From contig NZ_CP177144.1 in assembly GCF_050389775.1 (NCBI RefSeq), positions 3,782,001 to 3,846,000 of the forward strand: DNA of 64,000 bases, in the 5' to 3' direction. Every line of letters starts with the position of its first letter. The stretch's first letter is position 1. Below are positions 16,583-24,170 of this stretch, in pieces. The translations under genes were made by a program, and so were the position numbers. The notes beneath the pieces are model-generated. The model made no database searches. It was given only the letters and a program-made list of their open reading frames with translations, and was not told where the DNA came from. The DNA comes from Marinibacterium sp050389775. Its GTDB lineage: Bacteria > Pseudomonadota > Alphaproteobacteria > Rhodobacterales > Rhodobacteraceae.

Positions 16583-17380
16583 ATGCCATCAGACACGCCG
16601 ACGCCGTCGGAGCTGCGGAACATGTTCGGCGCAAATCTGCGCTTGCTGTCACAGGATTATCCATCGATTGCGGAACTCTCCCGCAGGTTGGGTATTAACC
16701 GGACCCAATTCAACCGGTACTTGTCCGGAGAGAGCTTTCCGCGGCCCGACATCCTGGCGCGGATCTGCGCCTTCTTCGACCTGGATGCGCGGATTCTGCT
16801 GGAACCGGTCGATGCCCTGCGCCAGCCCAACGACATCCTGACCGGCCACGAGCTGGGCAGTTTCGTCGGCGCCGGGGCGCTGGACGTGCCCGAAGACGAA
16901 TTCCCCAGCGGGTTCTATCGCTTCACCCGGCGGTCATTCGTCAATGACGCGCAGTTTGTTATCGGGCTGGTCTATGTCTACCGGCAGGACCGGGCGACCT
17001 ATGTGCGCGGCTACGAGGCCAAGGACGCGCTGCGCCACCAGGGCATTCCCGTCGACCAGCGCAGCCGCGAGTTCCGGGGGTTCGTCACCCGGCAGGAAGA
17101 CGGCATCGCCTCGGTCATGTCACGGCGCCATGCGATGACCTGTTCGTTCAACTACCTGTCGCGGATCGCGTCCTTCGAGAACAATTTCTGGGTGGGTTAC
17201 GTGACGCGGACGGTGCGCGAAAGCGTCACCGGGCGGCGGGCCGTGCGCATGGTCTATGAACATATCGAGGCGAATACCGGGGCGGTTCTGGCGGCGGCCC
17301 GGGCCACGGGCTATATCGACCAGGACAAGGTCCTGCCCTTCCACCTGCGCCTGTTGCAGCCCGACGCCGAGTTCCGTTGA
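16583..17380 (+). CDS. XRE-type helix-turn-helix transcriptional regulator
   Basis: 265 residues from the ATG at 16583 (GGGAGAGAAG just upstream; a GTG four codons earlier is possible). The N-terminal helix-turn-helix reads SIAELSRRLGINRTQFNRYLSGESFPRPDILARICAFF, the XRE/Cro fold, and is followed by about 190 residues of an unrecognised C-terminal domain with many aromatic residues, presumably ligand-binding or dimerising. It is divergent from the 143-residue hypothetical. Target unknown. Confidence 0.8.
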   Translation: MPSDTPTPSELRNMFGANLRLLSQDYPSIAELSRRLGINRTQFNRYLSGESFPRPDILARICAFFDLDARILLEPVDALRQPNDILTGHELGSFVGAGALDVPEDEFPSGFYRFTRRSFVNDAQFVIGLVYVYRQDRATYVRGYEAKDALRHQGIPVDQRSREFRGFVTRQEDGIASVMSRRHAMTCSFNYLSRIASFENNFWVGYVTRTVRESVTGRRAVRMVYEHIEANTGAVLAAARATGYIDQDKVLPFHLRLLQPDAEFR

Positions 17381-17449
17381 ACCGGCCCGGGCCGCGCTCT
17401 CCGGTCCCTTGCGAGACCGGCTCGCCAGAGACGGAAGAGCCGGCCCGCC

Positions 17450-18217
17450 CTACTCCGCCAGCAGATCATAGAGATGCCACGAGGCATGGCCCAGCAGCGG
17501 CAGGACCACCAGAAGCCCCAGGAACCAGGGCAGCAGGGCCAGGAAGGTCAGCCCGGCGATCACCCCGCCCCAGCCCAGCATGACCAGCGGATGGGCGGCG
17601 ACATAGCCGATGCTGGCCAGCATGGCGGTGATGAAATCGACCTCGCGGTCCAGCATCATCGGCAGCGACAGCACCGACATGGCAAAGAGCAGCACGGCAA
17701 ACCCCGCCCCGACCAGCGTGCCAAAGCCCAGCATCTGCAGGCCCTGCGGCGTCAGGAAGACCTCATAGGACGAGGACACGTTGGTCATCGGCGCCAGGCC
17801 CAGGAACAGGGCAAAGATCATGTGGCCGAGGAAGAACCAGAACAGGAAGACCACGACGATCAGAGCGCAGAGCCAGGGCAATTGCCGCCCCGCCTCGCCC
17901 CGGATCACGCCCAGAACCGGCGGCCAGCACAGCGGCTCGCCGGCCTCGATCCGGCGCGAGACCTCGTAAAGCCCGATCGCCGCGAACGGGCCGACAAGGG
18001 GGAATCCGATGGCCGCGAGGATCAACCAATAGCTGGTGCCCGTGGCCGTTGTGACCCAAGCCATGGCCCAGCCGATGGCGATGTAGAGCGCCGCGAAGAC
18101 CAGGCCAAACACCGGTGCCCGGCGCAGATCCTGCCAGCCCAGGCGCAGGGCCTGGGCCAGGATGGCCGGGCTGACCGTCCGGAACTCCGGTGCGCCGGCT
18201 GCCCGGTTCTCCGCCAT
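17450..18217 (-). CDS. DUF2189 integral membrane protein
   Basis: 255 residues from the ATG at 18217 (GGAGG five bases upstream; an in-frame ATG five codons earlier is possible). About six transmembrane helices; the region LGWQDLRRAPVFGLVFAALY then LVGPFAAIGLYEVSRRIEAGEP is the DUF2189 signature. Function unknown. It precedes nothing obvious; the amidase gene lies upstream on the same strand with a 25-base gap. Confidence 0.8.
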   Translation of the reverse strand: MAENRAAGAPEFRTVSPAILAQALRLGWQDLRRAPVFGLVFAALYIAIGWAMAWVTTATGTSYWLILAAIGFPLVGPFAAIGLYEVSRRIEAGEPLCWPPVLGVIRGEAGRQLPWLCALIVVVFLFWFFLGHMIFALFLGLAPMTNVSSSYEVFLTPQGLQMLGFGTLVGAGFAVLLFAMSVLSLPMMLDREVDFITAMLASIGYVAAHPLVMLGWGGVIAGLTFLALLPWFLGLLVVLPLLGHASWHLYDLLAE

Positions 18218-18242
18218 CATCTCCTCCCCCATCCGGTCCTCC

Positions 18243-19643
18243 CTAGCCCAGGGCGGGGCGCCGGCCGGGCCAGTCGGTCATCTCGTGCCAGGCGGCGCCC
18301 AGGGCCAGGATATCCGCATCCGCCCCGCGCCGTCCAATGATCTGCATGCCCATCGGCAGGCCCTCGGCGCCAAAGCCCACGGGCACCGACAGGGCGGGCA
18401 GGCCCAGCAGGCTGGCCGGCACGACAACCTCCATCCAGCGGTGATAGGTGTCCATCTCGCGGTCGTTGATCCGCGCCTTGAAGGGCTCGTCGACGGGGAA
18501 CGGCCAGACCTGGGCCGATGGCAGGATCACCGCGTCATAGCTGTCGAACAGTGCCGCCGCCCGGGTGAACCAATCAGAGCGGATGACGCTGGCCCGATGC
18601 ACCTCCATCGCGCTCAGGGCCAGGCCGCGGTCCAGCTCCCAGATCGCGCTGTCCTTGAGATCGGCGCGCCGCCCGGCCAGCGGCGCCAGCCCCCCGGCCA
18701 CCGACCACGACCGCAGGGTGATCCAGCTGTCCCAGATGCGGTCCAGGGCAAAGGGCGGGGCCAGGTCCTCGACGATGGCCCCGGCATCGGCCATCTGGTC
18801 CAGCGCCCGGCGGCAAAGATCCAGGATGCCCGGTTCATAGTCCAGCGCCCCGCCCCAATCGCCCAGCCAGCCGATGCGCCGGCCCTTGAGCGCGGCGGCA
18901 TCCAGCGGGGCGGTGGGAGACACGGCCATACCATGGGGCTGGCGCGGATCGGGGCCCGAGATGGCATCGAGCAACAGCGCCACGTCGCCCGGGCTGCGGG
19001 CCATCGGGCCCAGGGTCGACAGCTGGTGCAGGAAGTTGTCGCCGATCGCTTCGGAAGGCACCCGGCCCCAGGACGGGCGGAAGCCATAGACATTGTTCCA
19101 GGCCGCCGGGTTGCGCAGGCTGCCCATCATGTCGGACCCGTCGGCGATGGCCAGCATGCCCGTGGCCAGGGCCACCGCCGCCCCGCCCGAGGACCCGCCA
19201 CAGGAGCGCGCGGGATCATAGGGGTTGCGCGTCGCCCCGTGCACCGGGTTGAACGTATGGCTGCCCAGGCCGAATTCCGGCACGTTTGTCTTGCCGATGA
19301 CAATCGCCCCGGCCTGGCGGATGCGGGCGGTCATGATGTCGTCCTTCGCCGCGATCTGGCCGGCGAAGACCGGCGAGCCCTGCGAGGTCTCGAAGCCGGC
19401 GGCATTGGCCAGATCCTTGATCGCAATGGGCAATCCGGCCAGCGGGCCGGTCAGCCCCGCGCGATCGGCGGCACGGGCCTGGTCGATCAGATCCTGGCGG
19501 CCGGCCATCGAGACGATGGCGTTGACCTGGCCGTTGACCGCGTCGATGCGGTCGAGCGTGGCCTCCATCAGGGCCTCGGCCGTGAGGCTGCCGGCACGCA
19601 TGTCGCGGACCAGGTCGGTGGCGGAGCGGAAGGTCGTCTGCAT
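18243..19643 (-). CDS. Amidase (amidase-signature family)
   Basis: 466 residues from the ATG at 19643. The Ser-cisSer-Lys site is complete: Lys in LPIAIKDLAN, Ser in the Gly/Ser loop SCGGSSGGAAVALATGM, and the nucleophilic Ser in GSDMMGSLRNPA. It hydrolyses amides; the substrate (aryl-, nicotinamide- or malonamide-type) cannot be inferred. It is on the same strand as prfB, 163 bases downstream, probably a separate unit. Confidence 0.9.
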   Translation of the reverse strand: MQTTFRSATDLVRDMRAGSLTAEALMEATLDRIDAVNGQVNAIVSMAGRQDLIDQARAADRAGLTGPLAGLPIAIKDLANAAGFETSQGSPVFAGQIAAKDDIMTARIRQAGAIVIGKTNVPEFGLGSHTFNPVHGATRNPYDPARSCGGSSGGAAVALATGMLAIADGSDMMGSLRNPAAWNNVYGFRPSWGRVPSEAIGDNFLHQLSTLGPMARSPGDVALLLDAISGPDPRQPHGMAVSPTAPLDAAALKGRRIGWLGDWGGALDYEPGILDLCRRALDQMADAGAIVEDLAPPFALDRIWDSWITLRSWSVAGGLAPLAGRRADLKDSAIWELDRGLALSAMEVHRASVIRSDWFTRAAALFDSYDAVILPSAQVWPFPVDEPFKARINDREMDTYHRWMEVVVPASLLGLPALSVPVGFGAEGLPMGMQIIGRRGADADILALGAAWHEMTDWPGRRPALG

Positions 19644-19806
19644 CTGGGGGCCTTTCGAAACTTTGCCCCTCAGGTCTAGCGGATGTGGCGCAACAGTCCA
19701 TGGCCAAGCGCCCTTCCCCCCGGCCGCGCGCTGGCGGCAAGGGCGTGTGGGGATACTTTTGAAGAGAAAGAAGCAGCAGGGCGGCGCGGGGCCGGCCCCC
19801 GCGCGA

Positions 19807-20928
19807 TCACTCGGCCTTGGCTTCGGCGCGGCTCTTGCCGGCGACATCCATGGCCAGGGTGGCGGCCATGAAGGCATCGAGGTCGCCGTCCAGCACACCC
19901 TTGGTGTCCGAGGTTTCATGCTCGGTCCGCAGATCCTTCACCATCTGGTAAGGCTGCAGCACGTAGGATCGGATCTGGTTGCCCCAACCGGCCGAGCCCT
20001 TGTTTTCATGGGCCTCGTTGATGGCCGCGTTGCGGCGGTCCAGCTCAAGCTGGTAGAGCCGCGATTTCAGGGCCTTCATGGCAATGTCGCGGTTCTGGTG
20101 CTGGGATTTCTCGGAGCTGGTCACGACGATGCCCGTCGGATGGTGGGTGATCCGCACGGCCGAGTCGGTGGTGTTGACGTGCTGGCCGCCGGCGCCGGAT
20201 GACCGGAAGGTATCGATGCGGATGTCGGCCGGGTTGACCTCGATCTCGATATTGTCGTCGACCACCGGGTAGACCCAGACCGAGGCAAAGGAAGTTTCGC
20301 GCGTGCCCTTGCCAAAGGGCGAGATCCGCACCAGCCGGTGCACGCCGCTTTCCGATTTCAGCCAGCCATAGGCGTTGTGGCCGGAAATCTTGTAGGCACA
20401 GGACTTGATCCCCGCCTCGGCGCCGGCTTCCTCGGATTGCAATTCCACCTTGTAGCCGCGCTTTTCGGCCCAGCGGACATACATCCGCTGCAGCATCTGG
20501 GCCCAGTCGCAAGCCTCGGTGCCGCCGGCGCCGGCGTTGATCTCGAGGAACGTGTCATTGGCATCGGCCTCGCCGTCCAGCAGCGCTTCCAGCTCTTTCT
20601 GGGCGGCCTTTTCGGCAAGCGCCTTCAGCGCGTCCTCGGCCTCGGCAACGACCTCGGCATCGTCTTCCATCTCGCCCAGTTCGATCAACTCGACATTGTC
20701 GGTCAGCTCGCTGCGGATGCCGTCATGCACGCCCATCGCATCCACCAGCATCTGGCGGTCGCGCATCAGCTTCTGCGCCTTTTCGGGGTCGTTCCACAGA
20801 TCCGGGTCCTCGACCCGGGCGTTGAACTCCTCCAGCCGGTGCGGCGCGGTCTCGTAGTCCATCCGCTGGGCCAGCAGGTCCAGAGATTTCTCGATCTCGG
20901 CTACGATATTCTGGGTCTCGGCGCGCAT
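19807..20928 (-). CDS. prfB: Peptide chain release factor 2
   Basis: 373 residues. The GGQ motif (SSGAGGQHVN) for peptidyl-tRNA hydrolysis and the tripeptide-type SPF (RISPFGKG) for UGA/UAA recognition are both present. The gene is a single open frame: there is no in-frame UGA and no CTTTGAC slippery site near codon 25, as is common in alphaproteobacteria. It releases finished proteins at UAA and UGA. Confidence 0.96.
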   Translation of the reverse strand: MRAETQNIVAEIEKSLDLLAQRMDYETAPHRLEEFNARVEDPDLWNDPEKAQKLMRDRQMLVDAMGVHDGIRSELTDNVELIELGEMEDDAEVVAEAEDALKALAEKAAQKELEALLDGEADANDTFLEINAGAGGTEACDWAQMLQRMYVRWAEKRGYKVELQSEEAGAEAGIKSCAYKISGHNAYGWLKSESGVHRLVRISPFGKGTRETSFASVWVYPVVDDNIEIEVNPADIRIDTFRSSGAGGQHVNTTDSAVRITHHPTGIVVTSSEKSQHQNRDIAMKALKSRLYQLELDRRNAAINEAHENKGSAGWGNQIRSYVLQPYQMVKDLRTEHETSDTKGVLDGDLDAFMAATLAMDVAGKSRAEAKAE

Positions 20929-21772
20929 CGCTTCAGGTCCTCATGCTCAGACATGCCTGATATCTCATGACCCGCGACCGGGCAAGCGGGTGCGGCAGGC
21001 GGGCCCATACCGGCGGTCGGGATCTTTTCGCGGGCACCCGGTCAGGGGCAAGCCGTTGATCCGGCTGGGGAACCCGGGTTTGTCCGCGGGTGGGACCAGA
21101 AAATTCGAAAAAATTTTCTGCGGCGAGGGAACTTTTGGCGCCCGCCTGTCGTGAACCTCATGATACAAAGGAAATCCAGGGGAACAGGAAGGTTGAAGAC
21201 CGGCATGGCCGTCACCGACACCGCCTCCAGACAGAGCCTCGCGCCCGGGGCCGCGCTTGCCAACCATGGTTGGGTCACGGCAGCGGCGGCCCGACGGGTC
21301 GGGGTGGCGGTGGGCCCGGGCGCCCTCTCACTCGGGGCACCATGGGCCGAGATCGGAACACGGCATGGTCAACCTGCTCGCCGGGCCAGCAGGGCGCGCG
21401 CCACATCGGCGCGGCGCCACGACGGGACAGGCGCTTTCTCCCGAGCGCAGCCCGCCGGACGGTCCGGCACCCCCAAGGTCCGCCCCGGTCGCCGGTTCTT
21501 CCGGTGCGGACAATTCATTCCGGCCTCGGGGCTCTTGCCCCCCGGCTGACACCGGTTTGGTCTCAGGGTTGTGTTTCCAACCCGAGATCATCCCCCGGGC
21601 CGCTGCAGCGGTCCTGGTCCCTGCACGCCAAATCCCTGCATCCCTGCGCCGGCGTGCAGGGGCTCCCCTCGGGGGCCCCTGACCGACCGACAATATCAGA
21701 TGACATCCGGGACAATCGCCGAGCGCCAAAGGCCAGCGCCCGATGTAGGCATGTCGGCCCGAAGAGTCCGGC
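20929..21772. other. Gene-poor region upstream of prfB
   Basis: About 840 bases without a gene I can support. Long frames are open on both strands but are GC-driven and show no family resemblance. Notable items are an AT-rich hairpin (AGAAAATT/AATTTTCT, 21098-21119), unusual in this GC content, and a GC hairpin at about 21657-21679 (AGGGGCTCCC/GGGGGCCCCT) without a T run. The four-copy degenerate repeat begins at 21773. Confidence 0.5.
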
Positions 21773-22013
21773 TCAGCACCGTTCACCCGGAAATTGGCCG
21801 GTTATCCGCTTGCGGCGGGCGGCTTGCTCAACCGCCCCCTCGCCTTTCAGCAAGCGGATTTCTTTACCCTTCGGTTACGCTGGGCGGTCGCGTCAGCTGC
21901 TACCCTCCCAGGAATGGCCTGATCGTCAGTTTGCGCCAGGCGGCCGGTTCAGCCGCCCTCGCCCAGCACAAGGCGGATGGCCTGTTCGTCCGGTTGCGCC
22001 GGGCGGCCGGGGC
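21773..22013. repeat. Four degenerate tandem copies of the anti-sigma 3' end
   Basis: Units at 21773-21827, 21828-21892, 21893-21948 and 21949-22013. On the plus strand each begins TCA (a stop on the minus strand) and ends near TTGCGCCGGGCGGCCGG. The last unit encodes the final 20 residues of the anti-sigma protein. The one next to it, read in the same frame after the stop, still gives TGRLAQTDDQAI against PGRPAQPDEQAI in the gene. The third gives DRPA, a stop where CAA was expected, then IRLLKGEG against IRLVLGEG. Confidence 0.75.
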
Positions 22014-22563
22014 CGATCAGAAGCACAGTGCCCGCAACCAGCTGCCGTGCATCGCTGGACGTGATCCAATCGCCTTCGCGGCCAAGATACACCAGCCCCT
22101 GCCCCGCGCCCTGATCAACCCAGAGGTGCAACTCGGCCGGGCTGTCATGGCGCAGGCGCACGCGGTCCTGGCCCTGGTGCCAGTCCAGCACCGCCGGACC
22201 AAAGGGCGTGGCCAGTTGCACATGACTGGTCCACCAGGCGTTCCAGCCCAGCACACCGGCCACAACCATGGCCTTGGCGGCCAGGATGCTGCCCAGGATC
22301 CGCCCCCAGGGCAGGACAAAGCCCGCCGGCGCGGATTGATCGGCGACACCGAAGAGCCGGGCGCGGACCCGGTCCAGAACCTCGGGCGGGGCGCGGTGAT
22401 CTTCGAGGCTGGCAAAGGCGGCCACAAGGTCGTCTTCCCAATCGGCCACCATGCGGGCAAAGGCCGAATCCCCGGCCAGGCGTTCTTCGGCCCGGGCCGC
22501 GTCGGGGCCGTCCAGCAGACCCATGGCCAGTTCGGCCGACAGGATGATGTCGCCCTGTGTCAT
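21949..22563 (-). CDS. Anti-sigma factor, RskA-like
   Basis: 204 residues from the ATG at 22563. The N-terminal helical domain starts MTQGDIILSAELAMGLLDG, the zinc-less anti-sigma layout. A single transmembrane helix lies about 94-112 (ILGSILAAKAMVVAGVLGW). The C-terminal RskA-type domain contains WHQGQDRVRLRHDSPAELHLWV and GTVLLIGPG. It should hold the ECF sigma factor (23080-23670) at the membrane. Normally the two genes overlap; here 516 bases separate them. Confidence 0.85.
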   Translation of the reverse strand: MTQGDIILSAELAMGLLDGPDAARAEERLAGDSAFARMVADWEDDLVAAFASLEDHRAPPEVLDRVRARLFGVADQSAPAGFVLPWGRILGSILAAKAMVVAGVLGWNAWWTSHVQLATPFGPAVLDWHQGQDRVRLRHDSPAELHLWVDQGAGQGLVYLGREGDWITSSDARQLVAGTVLLIGPGRPAQPDEQAIRLVLGEGG

Positions 22564-23079
22564 GCCGTGCCCCCGATCCCGGCGCACACCGGGCGGGTCG
22601 GAGCAACAGATGTCGCGTCTGCGGCCCGGGCCGGCGTCATGGGCGCCGTCAGGCTCGGCGCGAAACCATCTGCCATGCCCGGCGTCATGAGATACCGACC
22701 ATCATGCGATGCCCACCAACAGGCGATGCCCCGTGTCATGCCATTGCCTCTTCGTCCTGGCCGGGGGCGCGCCATCCGCGCCGACCGACCGCAAAACTGT
22801 TCCATGCCGGGCGCCATGGTCGCACCCGTGCTGCTGTCATCCTGGCGCCGGCATCCTGCGGCGCGACTTTTCCGGTATTCAGCGCATAATTTAGCGCATG
22901 TCATGAAAAAGTCATTAACCCGACGACGCCAGACGCCCGAAAGTTCCCTCTCACCCTGCGACAAATGCGTGTAATCGCCGTGAGCGCCCGATCCACCACT
23001 GCTTTGGCCCCGCCCGATGGGCCAACCAAACACTGCGCCCACCGCAGGATCACCCTCTGTCAGCCCCAGCCGGGACGCC
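22564..23079. repeat. Repeat-rich spacer between sigma and anti-sigma genes
   Basis: 516 bases without a convincing gene. The motif CCSGYGTCATG (plus strand), which covers the anti-sigma start codon at 22561, recurs at about 22638, 22686, 22737 and 22815, giving a series of ATG-AC or ATG-GC starts on the minus strand spaced 48-78 bases apart. The stretch 22880-22980 is AT-richer. Confidence 0.5.
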
Positions 23080-23670
23080 TCAGCCCTCATCGCCCTGCGC
23101 CCCCATTTCATCGGCTGCATCATCCTCATCGCGGTCCAGGCACTGGCGCAGCAGCCGCAACCCGCGGTGCAGCCGGGTGCGTATCGTGTTTTCGGGCACG
23201 CCCGCGCGGTCGGCCATCTCGCGATAGCTATAGCCCAGCTGGTAGACGCACAGGATCGCATCGGCCTGGGCCTTGGACAGCTTGCGCAGGCATTCCAGGA
23301 TCTTCTGGCGCACGATGTAACGGGTTTCGGTCAGGGCCACCGGATCGGCCGGCTCGTCGACCAGTTCCACCCCCTCGCCCCGCCGCCGCCGGGCGCGCAA
23401 CAGGTCGACCGCCTCGTTGCGCGCGATCGTCAGCAGCCAGGCCAAGCCACTGCGCTCCCTGCGGAATTTCGGCGCCCCACGCCAGGCCTTCACATAGACA
23501 TTCTGCAGCGCATCCTCGGCATCGCTGCGGTCGCGCAGGATGCGCATGAGCGCGCTGAACACCCGCGAGGACGTGCCCTTGTAGAGCCGGTCCAGCGCTG
23601 CGCGGTCCCCCGCCGCCATGGAGACAATCAGCCCGGCAACTTGTTCGTCCGAGAGCTTGGTGTCATACAT
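23080..23670 (-). CDS. ECF RNA polymerase sigma factor
   Basis: 196 residues. Sigma region 2 (LYKGTSSRVFSALMRILRDRSDAEDALQNVYVKAW) and region 4 (GYSYREMADRAGVPENTIRTRLHRGLRLLRQCL) are both present, with the short linker typical of group IV sigma factors. The C-terminal tail is acidic. It likely directs transcription of its own operon and an envelope-stress regulon, and is paired with the RskA-like anti-sigma downstream. Confidence 0.92.
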   Translation of the reverse strand: MYDTKLSDEQVAGLIVSMAAGDRAALDRLYKGTSSRVFSALMRILRDRSDAEDALQNVYVKAWRGAPKFRRERSGLAWLLTIARNEAVDLLRARRRRGEGVELVDEPADPVALTETRYIVRQKILECLRKLSKAQADAILCVYQLGYSYREMADRAGVPENTIRTRLHRGLRLLRQCLDRDEDDAADEMGAQGDEG

Positions 23671-23705
23671 GGGGTGGAAGTTTCTCTTGCATGGGCAGGG
23701 TTTGG

Positions 23706-23939
23706 ATGTCGGATAGTCTACAGGATCGCAAACGTGTCGTGACCAAGGTCATGGTCGCCACTTTCGTCGGCCTTCACGTGCCGCTGACCTGCCTGTTCCT
23801 CTATGCTCTCCTGACCGGCTTTACCGGCATGGGGCCGGTGCTGTGGCTGGCGCTTGGCGCGACGCTGCTGGCCACGGGCGTGACCCTGTTCTACATCCAC
23901 TCCCGGTTGTGGCCGGTCAAGGACGGCCTGACCGCCTGA
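23706..23939 (+). CDS. Small two-helix membrane protein
   Basis: 77 residues from the ATG at 23706 (an ATG at 23691 is an alternative). Two transmembrane helices (VATFVGLHVPLTCLFLYALL and VLWLALGATLLATGVTLFYI) are joined by a short loop. It resembles the N-terminal membrane anchor of sensor proteins but has nothing attached. It is divergent from the sigma gene with a gap of 35 bases, so it may belong to that sigma regulon. Confidence 0.65.
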   Translation: MSDSLQDRKRVVTKVMVATFVGLHVPLTCLFLYALLTGFTGMGPVLWLALGATLLATGVTLFYIHSRLWPVKDGLTA

Positions 23940-24170
23940 GCCCACACTGGCAGATTTTCGCGGGAAAAGTCTCGGCCTGTGTCGCCCGGGACGCGACGTG
24001 CACCGGCGCGGGTCCCTGCCCGCCCGTGATCGTGCCCGTGATGCAACCTGCGATCGACATCGTGACATGCACCGCGGCGGGCCGCGCCTGACAGACAACG
24101 CGCACCATCACACCACAAACGTTGCAACGTTCCCCCGACGGCCAATCCGGCCGCCGGGCACGCGCCCTGC

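Noticed and set aside
20840..20928. Programmed frameshift in prfB
   Set aside because: The gene is one continuous frame; no in-frame UGA or slippery CTTTGAC site is present.
21773..22013. CRISPR array
   Set aside because: The repeats are degenerate, contiguous without spacers and derived from coding sequence.
21571..22974. 467-codon open frame on the plus strand over the anti-sigma gene
   Set aside because: No start site, Pro/Arg-rich, mostly antisense to anti-sigma and its repeats.
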